64,000 bases of DNA from Brevundimonas bullata. Its GTDB lineage: Bacteria; Pseudomonadota; Alphaproteobacteria; Caulobacterales; Caulobacteraceae. The notes beneath the pieces were generated by a model, which saw only the letters and a list, made by a program, of their open reading frames with translations, made no database searches and was not told the DNA's origin. The DNA lies in assembly GCF_014207965.1 (NCBI RefSeq), contig NZ_JACHLM010000003.1, positions 434,001 through 498,000 of the forward strand. Reading direction: 5' to 3'. The translations under genes and the position numbers were made by a program. This document shows positions 1-8,077 of this stretch, piece by piece. Numbering within the stretch: the stretch's first letter is position 1; the number at the start of each line of letters is the position of its first letter.

Positions 1-13
1 CAGTCGCGAGGCA

Positions 14-51
14 GCGTAGCCTCAGCCGAGGTTGGATCCGGCAGGCTACGC
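14..51. repeat. Stem-loop downstream of mucR
   Basis: Perfect 9-bp inverted repeat, GCGTAGCCT (14-22) and AGGCTACGC (43-51), just past the mucR stop codon. There is no T-run on the minus strand, so it may be a weak or Rho-assisted terminator or an mRNA end stabiliser. Confidence 0.4.
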
Positions 52-74
52 TCCTTTCTCCCTGGCGCCCAGCC

Positions 75-575
75 TCAGCCGACCGTCTTGGGCGGGCGAC
101 CCCGACGCGGTTTGGCCGGCTGCTCCTGCGTCCCCAGTGACGGGCCAGGGTTGGCCGCCTTGGCGGTCTGGCGCCCGCCCTGACCGAGCCCTATGGATTT
201 GGCGAGCTCCGAACGCCTGGCCGCATAGGCTGGCGCCACCATCGGGTAGTCTGCCGGGAGGCCCCATTTTTCACGATACTGCTCGGGTGTCAGACCATAT
301 TTGATCGAGAGGTGGCGCTTGAGGGATTTAAACGGACGCCCGTCCTCAAGACAGATGATGGCGTCCGGCGTCAGGGACCTGCGGATGGACACCGCCGGAG
401 CCTGGGGCTCTGGCTCAGGCTCGCGGGGCGCCGCTCTGGTCGCCGCAAGCGCGCCGTGGATCTTCGCGACCAGGCCGGGCAATGCGTCAGCGGCGATGAA
501 GTTTCGGCTAACGAAGGCTGAGACGATCTCCGTCGTCATGCCCAGAAGTTCGTCAGGCGCGTTATCTTCGGTCAT
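75..575 (-). CDS. mucR: MucR/Ros family transcriptional regulator
   Basis: A 166-aa DNA-binding regulator of the MucR/Ros family. In alphaproteobacteria these proteins act as global H-NS-like regulators of cell cycle, motility and exopolysaccharide genes. The N-terminal part (about residues 1-45) matches the family's oligomerisation region. The zinc-finger-like block around residues 70-100 reads CLEDGRPFKSLKRHL, followed by LTPEQYREKWGLP, the family signature. The second cysteine of the classical C2H2 finger is Asp here and the last histidine position is not obvious, a variation known among Caulobacterales MucR proteins. The C-terminus is basic and Pro/Gly-rich (RRGRPPK), resembling an AT-hook. 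It is a single gene on the minus strand, and its closeness to flagellin genes suits its known regulon. Confidence 0.88.
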   Translation of the reverse strand: MTEDNAPDELLGMTTEIVSAFVSRNFIAADALPGLVAKIHGALAATRAAPREPEPEPQAPAVSIRRSLTPDAIICLEDGRPFKSLKRHLSIKYGLTPEQYREKWGLPADYPMVAPAYAARRSELAKSIGLGQGGRQTAKAANPGPSLGTQEQPAKPRRGRPPKTVG

Positions 576-728
576 TGTAGTCTTTCACGTAAGAAGATCG
601 AAATCATAGTCCATGGCGAAACGGACGCCAGCCCTGGATGCCCTGAGTTTTACAAATACTTTGCAGAACAAATCAGGACTGCTCGTTTAATTGCAAAGCA
701 AGGGTCTGACGCTGAACAGGGGGACGTC

Positions 729-1187
729 ATGGAGATTTTGGAGCAGCTCAGGATCTGTGGATTCACCGAAGCCGGTCGGATCGCCATGGCGGGCGACTAT
801 CCGGCGCCTACAATCGACAAGGCCTGCTGCTGGAGCGGAGGCGTCTACGCATGGGTGGCGCATTGGGAAGGGGCCGCTGAAATCCTCTACGTCGGAAAGG
901 CCGGCAGGACACTGCGTCAGCGCTGCCGTGAGCATCAGGCGGGCTTCAACGGAACGGCCGGAAGCCGGGCTGGTCTTCGCAACGGCGCCTATCTCGCCGA
1001 AGCGCTTCGGACCGGCGCCAGGATCAGCATATGGGGACGCGCGTCCGCCCATATCGAACTCTTTGGGCAGTCGGTGTCGCTTTGCAGCACGGAGGAAGAG
1101 GCCCTCATCGCGAGGTTCACCCCTGCCCTCAATCGCAGCGCCAAGCCGAAGGTCCGGCTGGAGAGGCCGCCGATGAGGTGTGACTGA
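729..1187 (+). CDS. Stand-alone GIY-YIG-like nuclease domain protein
   Basis: A 152-aa protein resembling a single GIY-YIG nuclease domain. GGVYAWV (about residues 37-43) stands for GIY and ILYVGKAG (about 52-59) for YIG. It is followed by the basic helix LRQRCREH, which carries the usual catalytic Arg and His, and by EEEALIARFTPALN near residue 125, which supplies the metal-binding Glu. ATG start, with a G-rich ribosome-binding site about 6 bases upstream. It has no partner domain and no obvious operon partner: mucR lies divergently upstream. The substrate cannot be told from sequence. Repair, restriction or mobile-element roles are all possible. Confidence 0.6.
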   Translation: MEILEQLRICGFTEAGRIAMAGDYPAPTIDKACCWSGGVYAWVAHWEGAAEILYVGKAGRTLRQRCREHQAGFNGTAGSRAGLRNGAYLAEALRTGARISIWGRASAHIELFGQSVSLCSTEEEALIARFTPALNRSAKPKVRLERPPMRCD

Positions 1188-1715
1188 ACGCCGAACGGGC
1201 GCGAGGATGACACAAGGCCGGAACGCAGAGAGCCAGCGAGGCGCCCGACCGATGCTGCGTTTTGTGAAGGCGCGGATATCAAAGGCCGGCTGAAGGCCGG
1301 CGTCTTTCGATTCCGCGGTGCGCTGCGATTGGCCACCGGGACCAAAACCAGAGCATGATGGCCGATACGTCCGGTCCGAGCGCAGCCGCAGGGCCGATGC
1401 CTGCGGATATGGTTTGCAAGCGACAGACCCGGCGACAAACCGCAAGCGCATATCACGCCCCAACGCCTCGAGGAGAGAAGCGTCCTCGGTCGTATGGCCC
1501 GACAGCGTCGGCAAGCGACCCGGCGACAACGCAAAGGGGGGATCGCTCTCAAGCCGGGTCGCCGTCCCCCGGGGGGATGCCCCTCCTTAGGCGGCGCAAC
1601 CGCCCCGGTCCAGAACATTGGTCTCCTTGCCCGTCGGAGGTCTTCCCGCCCGATCGGGCGCGCCAAGTTTCAATTCCTAGCGCCTGATGTCGCCTAAGGC
1701 TGGCGCGTCGGACCT
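1188..1715. other. Intergenic region with no supported gene
   Basis: About 530 bases. The open frames here on both strands are proline/arginine-rich and lack recognisable motifs, as expected for spurious frames in GC-rich DNA. A short repeated GGCCGGC-type element occurs near 1282-1305. No promoter or RNA gene could be assigned. Confidence 0.4.
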
Positions 1716-2033
1716 TTAGACAATGACTGCCCCGAGTTGAGAGACTGGGGACTGACCGGACTGGAGCCGCTCGGCCGCCTCCTGAAGGGCTTCGCGATGG
1801 CGCAGCAGTTCTTCACGAGGCACTTGACGCAGGACTTCTCCGGTCCGCGGATCATAGATCTTGTAGATATAACGACCATCGCGCTCCTCGATGATCATGC
1901 GAGAATGGCCCGGCTCGGCCGCCTGGCCTTGAGCGGCGACGGGGGGCGGCGGCGCCGGAACAGGGCTGGCGGCGATATCCAGGGAGAGATCGGTCCTGGC
2001 CAGATCGGCCCCAGGGGAAAGCAACACATCCAT
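1716..2033 (-). CDS. flaG: FlaG-like flagellar protein
   Basis: A protein of about 105 aa of the FlaG family, whose members affect flagellar filament length or assembly. The C-terminal half has the family pattern: ERDGRYIYKIYDPRTGEVLRQVP followed by a helix of Glu/Arg/Leu. The N-terminal third is a Pro/Ala-rich linker. I chose the ATG at 2033 over an in-frame start at 2060 because AAGGAG lies about 9 bases upstream of it. It is the last gene of the minus-strand flagellin block, 89 bases after the first flagellin gene and separated from it by a hairpin terminator, so it may have its own promoter. Confidence 0.8.
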   Translation of the reverse strand: MDVLLSPGADLARTDLSLDIAASPVPAPPPPVAAQGQAAEPGHSRMIIEERDGRYIYKIYDPRTGEVLRQVPREELLRHREALQEAAERLQSGQSPVSQLGAVIV

Positions 2034-2084
2034 CGTTATGGCTCCTTGAAGCCCCAGCACGACTGGGTGTCATTAAAGAAGAAC

Positions 2085-2106
2085 GGGGGCGGCCGGAGCC
2101 GCCCCC
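2085..2106 (-). terminator. Intrinsic terminator after the first flagellin
   Basis: Perfect 9-bp stem GGGGGCGGC/GCCGCCCCC with a CGGA loop. On the minus strand it is followed by a T-rich tract (GTTCTTCTTT). It sits between the flagellin stop at 2122 and the flaG-like start at 2033. Confidence 0.65.
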
Positions 2107-2121
2107 GCAACGACCTGATCC

Positions 2122-3015
2122 TTAACGGAACAGGCTAAGCACGATGCTCGAGGACTGGTTGGCGATCGACAGGGCCTGCACGCCAAGCTGTTGCTTGGTT
2201 TGCAGGGCGGTCAGCCGAGCGCTTTCCTTGGCCAGATCAGCATCCACCAGGTTGCCGACGCCTGTTTCCAGGGCGTCCTGCATCTTGGCGGTGAAGGTCA
2301 ACTGCCGGTCCAGAGACTTCGACTTGGTGCCCAGATCCGCCAGCACGCCGGTAAAGGCGGTGATGGCCGATTCGACATCGGTGACGCTGTAGTCTTGGTC
2401 ATCCACGGCGGCGGCCTTGGTCCAGACCCCTGCCGCCGCCGTGCCCCCGAACATAAAGTCGGCGTCCGCGGCGGGATTGGTGGCGGGCGCACCGGCGGCG
2501 AAAGCGCCTTTCAGCACCATGCTGGACGACGTGCCCGTCATCACCTTCAGGTCAGAGGTTTGCTCTTTGAAGATATTGACGCCGTCGAAGGTAGCGCCGC
2601 CAAGGGCGGAGTGGATCTCCTGGACGATGGCTTCAAAGTCCGCGACCAGCTTCTTGCCGCTGTCAGTGTAGCCCGTCTTGGTCGTGCCTGCGGCGTCGTA
2701 GGTGGTGTTGTCCTTGATCGCCACCGCCAGACTTTTCAGCTCGGTCAGGGCGCTCATCACCGTATCGCCGGCCGCCATGGCGACGTCGACGATCGATTGA
2801 CCGCGTTGCATGGACTGCTTGACCGAGTCCAAGGCCGCCATTTCCGACCGCTGCCCGGCGGCGATGGCGAAGATGGCGCCATTGTCCTTGGCCGAAGACA
2901 CCTTCAGGCCCGTATTGATCCGGCTCTGGGCGACGCCGAGGTCACGATTGGTCTGGTTAAGGTTCTGCAGCGCCACGAGTGCGCCGGTATTGGTGTTGAT
3001 GCTGTTCAACGCCAT
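2122..3015 (-). CDS. Flagellin (copy 1 of a near-identical pair)
   Basis: A 297-aa short flagellin of Caulobacter type with no variable D2/D3 insertion. The N-terminal D0/D1 segment (MALNSINTNTGALVALQ, then LNQTNRDLGVAQSRINTG) and the C-terminal segment (LVDADLAKESARLTALQTKQQLGVQALSIANQ) are intact and would form the coiled filament core. The protein differs from the neighbouring flagellin at 3135-4028 only at residue 176 (Ala here, Thr there). AGAAGGAAC precedes the ATG. Translation of such mRNAs is typically repressed by FlbT, which is encoded upstream at 5306-5725. Confidence 0.95.
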   Translation of the reverse strand: MALNSINTNTGALVALQNLNQTNRDLGVAQSRINTGLKVSSAKDNGAIFAIAAGQRSEMAALDSVKQSMQRGQSIVDVAMAAGDTVMSALTELKSLAVAIKDNTTYDAAGTTKTGYTDSGKKLVADFEAIVQEIHSALGGATFDGVNIFKEQTSDLKVMTGTSSSMVLKGAFAAGAPATNPAADADFMFGGTAAAGVWTKAAAVDDQDYSVTDVESAITAFTGVLADLGTKSKSLDRQLTFTAKMQDALETGVGNLVDADLAKESARLTALQTKQQLGVQALSIANQSSSIVLSLFR

Positions 3016-3101
3016 GGTTCATGTTCCTTCTGGATATGCGACGCCGTTCTGACGCCTGTTTCCCCCCGCCCCGGCCCGGAAGCCGTTGCGGGGAGGAAGA
3101 G

Positions 3102-3125
3102 CCGGACCGGACGAAACCGGGCCGC
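3102..3125 (-). terminator. Hairpin after the second flagellin
   Basis: Just after the stop of the flagellin at 3135-4028, the minus strand carries a GG-CCGG...CCGG-CC stem followed by GGCTCTTCC. A related hairpin occupies the same place in the next spacer (4116-4135). It is a weak terminator candidate lacking a clean T-run. Confidence 0.35.
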
Positions 3126-3134
3126 GCCTGAACC

Positions 3135-4028
3135 TTAACGGAACAGGCTGAGCACGATGCTCGAGGACTGGTTGGCGATCGACAGAGCCTGCACGCCAAG
3201 CTGCTGCTTGGTTTGCAGGGCGGTCAGCCGAGCGCTTTCCTTGGCCAGATCCGCATCCACCAGGTTGCCGACGCCTGTTTCAAGGGCGTCCTGCATCTTG
3301 GCGGTGAAGGTCAGCTGCCGGTCCAGAGACTTCGACTTGGTGCCAAGATCCGCCAGCACGCCGGTAAAGGCGGTGATGGCCGATTCGACATCGGTGACGC
3401 TGTAGTCTTGGTCATCTACGGCGGCGGCCTTGGTCCAGACCCCTGCCGCCGCCGTGCCCCCGAACATAAAGTCGGCGTCCGCGGCGGGATTGGTGGCGGG
3501 CGTACCGGCGGCGAAAGCGCCTTTCAGCACCATGCTGGACGACGTGCCCGTCATCACCTTCAGATCAGAGGTTTGCTCTTTGAAGATATTGACGCCGTCG
3601 AAGGTGGCGCCGCCAAGGGCGGAGTGGATCTCCTGGACGATGGCTTCAAAGTCCGCGACCAGCTTCTTGCCGCTGTCAGTGTAGCCCGTCTTGGTCGTGC
3701 CTGCGGCGTCGTAGGTGGTGTTGTCCTTGATCGCCACCGCCAGGCTTTTCAGCTCGGTCAGGGCGCTCATCACCGTATCGCCGGCCGCCATGGCGACGTC
3801 GACGATCGATTGACCGCGTTGCATGGACTGCTTGACCGAGTCCAAGGCCGCCATTTCCGACCGCTGCCCGGCGGCGATGGCGAAGATGGCGCCATTGTCC
3901 TTGGCCGAAGACACCTTCAAACCAGTGTTGATGCGGCTCTGGGCGACGCCCAGGTCGCGGTTGGTCTGGTTGAGGTTCTGCAACGCCACAAGTGCGCCGG
4001 TATTGGTGTTGATGCTGTTCAACGCCAT
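3135..4028 (-). CDS. Flagellin (copy 2 of a near-identical pair)
   Basis: A 297-aa flagellin with the same D0/D1 ends as its neighbour at 2122-3015 and only one amino-acid difference (Thr176). The repeat period is 1013 bases, and the spacers upstream of both genes are also alike (TTCCTTCTGGATATGCGACG is shared at both). This indicates a recent tandem duplication or continuing gene conversion. An AGAAGGAA ribosome-binding site precedes the ATG. It is transcribed on the minus strand between the third flagellin and copy 1. Confidence 0.95.
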   Translation of the reverse strand: MALNSINTNTGALVALQNLNQTNRDLGVAQSRINTGLKVSSAKDNGAIFAIAAGQRSEMAALDSVKQSMQRGQSIVDVAMAAGDTVMSALTELKSLAVAIKDNTTYDAAGTTKTGYTDSGKKLVADFEAIVQEIHSALGGATFDGVNIFKEQTSDLKVMTGTSSSMVLKGAFAAGTPATNPAADADFMFGGTAAAGVWTKAAAVDDQDYSVTDVESAITAFTGVLADLGTKSKSLDRQLTFTAKMQDALETGVGNLVDADLAKESARLTALQTKQQLGVQALSIANQSSSIVLSLFR

Positions 4029-4115
4029 GGTTCAGTTTCCTTCTGGATATGCGACGCCATTCTGACGCCTGTTTCCCCCCGCCCCGGCCTGAAAACCGTT
4101 GCGGGGAAAAGAGCC

Positions 4116-4135
4116 GGACCGGCCGTAGCCGGGCC
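4116..4135 (-). terminator. Hairpin after the third flagellin
   Basis: The minus strand reads GG-C-CCGGC-TACG-GCCGG-T-CC followed by GGCTCTTTTCC, just past the flagellin stop at 4147. A plausible intrinsic terminator with one internal mismatch and a four-base T-run. Confidence 0.45.
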
Positions 4136-4146
4136 GCGCCTGATCC

Positions 4147-5088
4147 TTAACGGAACAGGCTGAGCACGATGCTCGAGGACTGGTTGGCGATCGACAGGGC
4201 CTGCACGCCAAGCTGTTGCTTGGTCTGCAGGGCGGTCAGTCGGGCGCTTTCCTTGGCCAGATCCGCGTCCACCAGGTTGCCGACGCCTGTCTCCAGGGCG
4301 TCCTGCATCTTGGCGGTGAAGGTCAGCTGGCGATCCAGTGACTTGGACTTGGTGCCGAGGTCCGCCAGGGTGCCGGTGAAGGCGGTGATGGCCTTCTCGA
4401 CTTCAGCGACCGAATAATCCGTATAGGCCGTAGGAGCCGCTGTGCTCGTAGAGGTCGTCTTGGCGGCCCAGACGCCCGTGGCCTGGTCGAAGGTTGCGTC
4501 TCCGGCCGTGGTGTTCTGGGTGCTGCCAAAAGCGAAGCTGGCGGCGGCGGCCGTGGCTGCGGCTCCGCTAGCCTTAAGGGTGAAGGTCGAGCCCGTGCCT
4601 GTGCCGGTGGCTACCTTGAGGTCGGCGGCCTGGGCCTTGAACAGGTTGACGCCGTCGAAGGTCGCGCCGGCCAGCGAGGTATGGATTTCCTTCACGATAG
4701 CTTCGAAATCGGCGACCAGCTTCTTGCCGCTTTCGCCCATGCCCGTGACGGTCGTGCCGTCAGCGGCGTAAGCCTTGGGCGCGTCCTGAATGGCGACCGC
4801 CAGGCTTTTCAGCTCGTTCAAGGCGGTCATCACCGTATCGCCGGCCGCCATGGCGACGTCGACGATCGATTGACCGCGTTGCATGGACTGTTTGACGGAG
4901 TCGAGAGCGGCCATTTCGGCGCGTTGGCCGGAGGCGATGGCGAAGATGGCGCCATTGTCCTTGGCCGAAGAGACCTTAAGACCAGTGTTGACGCGGCTCT
5001 GGGCGACGCCCAGGTCACGGTTGGTCTGGTTAAGGTTCTGCAGCGCCACGAGTGCGCCGGTATTGGTGTTGATGCTGTTGAGCGCCAT
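4147..5088 (-). CDS. Flagellin, third paralogue
   Basis: A 313-aa flagellin. Its first 100 and last 85 residues are nearly the same as in the two copies downstream, but the surface-exposed middle (about residues 105-230) differs and is rich in Ala and Thr. The final residues SIANQSSSIVLSLFR are identical to the pair, which points to conversion of the gene ends. In Caulobacter-type filaments several flagellins are laid down in sequence along the filament, so a distinct middle region may mark a different filament zone. Its start lies 217 bases from the flbT stop. Confidence 0.93.
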   Translation of the reverse strand: MALNSINTNTGALVALQNLNQTNRDLGVAQSRVNTGLKVSSAKDNGAIFAIASGQRAEMAALDSVKQSMQRGQSIVDVAMAAGDTVMTALNELKSLAVAIQDAPKAYAADGTTVTGMGESGKKLVADFEAIVKEIHTSLAGATFDGVNLFKAQAADLKVATGTGTGSTFTLKASGAAATAAAASFAFGSTQNTTAGDATFDQATGVWAAKTTSTSTAAPTAYTDYSVAEVEKAITAFTGTLADLGTKSKSLDRQLTFTAKMQDALETGVGNLVDADLAKESARLTALQTKQQLGVQALSIANQSSSIVLSLFR

Positions 5089-5226
5089 GCGCCTGTTTCC
5101 TTCGGAAGAGTGCAGCGTCGTTCTGACGCCTGAGCCTTGTGCTCACCCCTCTCCCATCAATATTTAGGCCGAAAATTTCGCCGATTTTTTCCCTTTGGAT
5201 TCAATCATCAGAGGCTCGATACGCTA

Positions 5227-5257
5227 GGCAGAATCCGCAGGCCAGGCACATTCTGCC
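5227..5257. repeat. Inverted repeat between flbT and the third flagellin
   Basis: GGCAGAAT (5227-5234) and ATTCTGCC (5250-5257) form perfect 8-bp arms around a 15-base spacer. It lies after the flbT stop and about 140 bases before the third flagellin start. It could be an operator or an mRNA structure. No T-run follows. Confidence 0.35.
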
Positions 5258-5305
5258 GGGCGCCCGGCAATTCTTGCCGCCCATGGCGGGCCGCCAATGG
5301 ACGCT

Positions 5306-5725
5306 TCAGGATTCGGATTGACGCGGCAGCAGCGGGTGGTCAGGGCGCTCCAGGGCGATCAGCCCCCTCGCCTCAACCATGGCCTCGTAAAAACGTCCCC
5401 CCGCCGCATGCTCGCAAATGCGCTCAAGCCGGCGCTCAACCTCTTCAGCTGACGCCGCAGCGATCGGCGCAGCCTGCAAGGCTTCTACGGCGTCGCGAAG
5501 CCGTCCCAGACTACCGGCCGGATCGCCGCCGCTGAGCAGCATGGCTTCATGGTAGACCCTTTCGCAGCAAGACGGGCTCGACGGCAGCTCAAATCGATCG
5601 CGTTCACGCAGGACACGGACATGGTTGTTCAGTTGCAGGCGGATCTTGTGGGGATGCGGATTTTCGACACGCGCGCCGTTGAGCATGATTTCCTCGCCCG
5701 GCTTGAGCCAGATCAACAACCCCAA
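5306..5725 (-). CDS. flbT: FlbT, flagellin translation regulator
   Basis: A 139-aa protein matching FlbT, the RNA-binding post-transcriptional repressor of flagellin synthesis. In Caulobacter it binds the 5' region of flagellin mRNA and couples translation to hook completion. Visible family features are the N-terminal LxPGEEIMLNGARVEN, the central RVLRERDRF, and the C-terminal RFYEAMVEARGLIALE helix. Length is normal for the family. It sits between flagellin genes on the same strand, as expected. Its usual antagonist FlaF is not recognisable in this window and presumably lies elsewhere. Confidence 0.9.
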   Translation of the reverse strand: MGLLIWLKPGEEIMLNGARVENPHPHKIRLQLNNHVRVLRERDRFELPSSPSCCERVYHEAMLLSGGDPAGSLGRLRDAVEALQAAPIAAASAEEVERRLERICEHAAGGRFYEAMVEARGLIALERPDHPLLPRQSES

Positions 5726-5967
5726 TGTCGCTCTCCTGAGTTTCGGAAGCCTCCAGCACGGAACTTCAATCGAAAGGCTTCAAACGGTCAGACGCCCCGG
5801 CGCAAGATGGCGGCTGCCTTCGGACGCGGGCGCGCAAACCTGCCTTAGAACATTCCATGCCGGACCAGAACGGCCGTGCGCATAGAGCCCCCGCCGACCG
5901 CCATCCCGCTCCCCCTAAGGAGAAGGACGAGCGCGTCGCGGAGCGGCGGGGATTAGCTGGCGCGAAC

Positions 5968-6918
5968 CTACTGGAACAGCTTCAGGATGATGCTCGGTCC
6001 CTGGTTGGCGATCGAAAGCGCCTGGACCCCTAGCTGCTGCTTGGTCTGCAGGGCGGTCAGCTTGGCGCTTTCCTTAGCGAGGTCCGCATCGATAAGATTG
6101 CCGACGCCGGTCTCCAGAGAATCCTGAAGCTTGCCCAGATAGGTGATTTGACGGTCGATCGACTTGGACTTGGTGCCGATCTGGGCCAGCGTGTCAGTGA
6201 AGCCAGCCAGGGCTTTCTCGACATTGGCCACGGAATAGAAGCCCAGCTTGGCGTCGACCTCTGCCTTGGTTCCTTGAGCCAGGGGCGACCAGGCGCCCGT
6301 CGCCTGGTCATATTCGCCGACCACGCGGGGAGCGGGCGGGGTGGTGGCCGTCGACCCAAACTTGAAAATGTCGGCGGTGGCGTCCTCAGCTAACGCCTTC
6401 AGCTGGAACGTCTCGCCCGGCTTGGTGCCGTAGATGACCTTGAGGTCGGCCGTCTGCTTCTTGAACAGGTTGACGCCGTCGAAGGTGGCGCCGGCCAAGG
6501 CCATGTGGATCTCCTTGGTCAGGGCCTCGAAATCCGCGACCAGCTTCTTGCCGCTTTCACCAAGCACCATTTCAGAGGCCGGATCCGCGGGGTCCGCCAA
6601 GGCCCGGGGCGCGTCGGCGATGGCCACGGCCAGGCTCTTGAGTTCGCTCAGGGCGCTCATGACGGTGTCGCCTGCGGCCAGGGCCACATCAACGATCGAC
6701 TGCCCCCGCTGCATCGACTGCTTCACCGCATCGAGCGCGCTCATTTCGGCTTTCTGCGTCGCGGCGATGCCGAACACAGCCCCGTTGTCCTTGGCCGTCG
6801 CCACCTTGAGCCCGGTATTGACCCGGTTCTGGGCCACGTTCAGGTCGCGGTTGGTCTGGTTGAGGTTCTGCAGGGCTATCAGCGCGCCGACATTGGTGTT
6901 GATGCTGTTCTGCGCCAT
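5968..6918 (-). CDS. Flagellin, divergent fourth paralogue
   Basis: A 316-aa flagellin starting MAQNSINTNVGALIALQ. An in-frame start further upstream would add 18 residues. I prefer 6918 because the flagellin N-terminus begins there and AGGAC precedes it. It is the most divergent of the four: the middle (about residues 100-230) carries a longer, charged, Pro-containing segment, and the C-terminus ends SIANQGPSIILKLFQ instead of the SSSIVLSLFR shared by the other three. It is upstream of flbT on the same strand and preceded by an unusually AT-rich leader (6985-7040). Confidence 0.92.
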   Translation of the reverse strand: MAQNSINTNVGALIALQNLNQTNRDLNVAQNRVNTGLKVATAKDNGAVFGIAATQKAEMSALDAVKQSMQRGQSIVDVALAAGDTVMSALSELKSLAVAIADAPRALADPADPASEMVLGESGKKLVADFEALTKEIHMALAGATFDGVNLFKKQTADLKVIYGTKPGETFQLKALAEDATADIFKFGSTATTPPAPRVVGEYDQATGAWSPLAQGTKAEVDAKLGFYSVANVEKALAGFTDTLAQIGTKSKSIDRQITYLGKLQDSLETGVGNLIDADLAKESAKLTALQTKQQLGVQALSIANQGPSIILKLFQ

Positions 6919-6984
6919 GGGTGCGTCCTGTTGATGTGCGTCGCGCGACGCGTGAGCAAGGTTCAGCAACACTCCATCAAGTTC

Positions 6985-7477
6985 CGAGCCATATGTTTAT
7001 TCTTTTAAATCAACATCTTAAAATATATATCAAGGCTCGTTAAGGATGTTTCTGCCGGGTGATCGGTAAAAGATGCCGCCCTGAAAGCCTTTGAGAGGCC
7101 AAGACCGGCGTCGCCTCATGCCTTGCTCGCCCCCTGCCGGCAGACCTGAAGGCGGCCTCTGCAGGGTTCTTCCGGCTTCATGAAAGCAGGCTCGAGCCCA
7201 GCGCCCGGATTATAAGGCGCGTCCGGCGTTTCTGCTGGCCAGTTTGCCTATCCCGAGACTTGCGGCGATTTTGCAGCCCCCGATTTACAGGGACAGGCTT
7301 GGTCAAACCGGCTTTCCGCCCAAGGCGGACGCGTCTTAGCCTCGCAACGCGTGGCGCCGGCCTTTTACGTCTCGAGGACGTTCATGGTGGCTCCGATCCG
7401 CGTCATGGCGCCGCTTGAGGACCCGCGCCCGGCGAACCTATCCCGGCGCCCTTTGGCGCCTGCTCTCTAGAGGCAGG
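6985..7477. other. Intergenic region with AT-rich flagellin leader
   Basis: Bases 6990-7035 are strikingly AT-rich (TTTTAAATC, AAAATATATATC) in an otherwise GC-rich window, and lie just upstream of the fourth flagellin, so a promoter or regulator-binding region is likely. I found no exact sigma-54 GG-N10-GC match. The rest holds no convincing gene. A 28-codon frame at 7384-7470 with GAGGA upstream is the only candidate, and a small GGCGCC-CTTT-GGCGCC hairpin lies near 7444-7459. Confidence 0.4.
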
Positions 7478-8077
7478 CTAGAGGCTGGTCCGCTGTCGGC
7501 GCAGCGGGCGTCGGGGCGCAGGCTCGAAACCGCCCCCCTGTTTGTAAGCGCTCAGCGCTTCCTCGGCCGCCCGCCAGGCCGCGGCCCGTTCCGGCCGCGT
7601 CGGATCGGCCCAGTCCTCGGGCCGGAAGGTGAGAAGGCGGCGAAGCGCTTCAATGGCGTCTGGCGCCCGTCGCGCCTCAGGCGAATCCACCGGCGGCTCG
7701 CATCCCATGGCGGTGCGCCAGAGCTCGGCCTTGTCAGGAAAATGCTTGAACAGGGACGCAGGAGAAATCTCGGCCACACCGGCGATGAGACGGGTTGTAG
7801 CCGTCTCATAGGGAGAGGTCTCAAAGACCCGACGCGCCGCCCGCAGAATGCGCTCGCGAGTCTGACGCTTGCTTACCTGGCGTCCGCTGTCGGGCCCATG
7901 GCGACGACCGCCGCCAGACTGCGCAGCCGGGACGACGTCGGCGAGGGCCGCTTCGCTATCCTGCCCCCGCATTCGCGCATCATCCCCCGCAGCCTCACCT
8001 TCCAGCAGGCGACCGTTCATCTCTTCTATCGTCAGCGGATCGCCGGCTGCGCCGGCCTGTCCCTTTTCACCTTTCAT
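7478..8077 (-). CDS. Short TetR-like protein, array gene 4
   Basis: A 199-aa protein with a TetR-type N-terminal helix-turn-helix (about residues 70-115: RERILRAARRVFETSPYETATTRLIAG, ASLFKHFPDKAELW). Directly after it comes RTAMGCEPPVDS, then only about 75 residues ending in a helix with AAAWRAAEEALSAYK and a basic tail. Ordinary TetR proteins have a ligand-binding domain of about 120-150 residues here, so this one is too short to form that pocket in the usual way. An Asp/Arg/Gly-rich extension of about 65 residues precedes the domain. ATG overlaps the preceding gene's stop by 4 bases, so the four-gene array is probably one mRNA. Ligand and targets are unknown. Confidence 0.75.
   Translation of the reverse strand: MKGEKGQAGAAGDPLTIEEMNGRLLEGEAAGDDARMRGQDSEAALADVVPAAQSGGGRRHGPDSGRQVSKRQTRERILRAARRVFETSPYETATTRLIAGVAEISPASLFKHFPDKAELWRTAMGCEPPVDSPEARRAPDAIEALRRLLTFRPEDWADPTRPERAAAWRAAEEALSAYKQGGGFEPAPRRPLRRQRTSL

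Noticed and set aside
1188..1715. Frames of up to 280 residues on the minus strand and 110 on the plus strand
   Set aside because: They are Arg/Pro-rich, overlap one another or the GIY-YIG gene, and lack motifs.
5089..5305. Sigma-54 promoter for the third flagellin
   Set aside because: GG and GC pairs occur but at 11 or 12 bases apart, never the required 10. I cannot support a sigma-54 site by eye.
5726..5967. A possible flaF gene between flbT and the fourth flagellin
   Set aside because: Neither strand gives a FlaF-like protein here.
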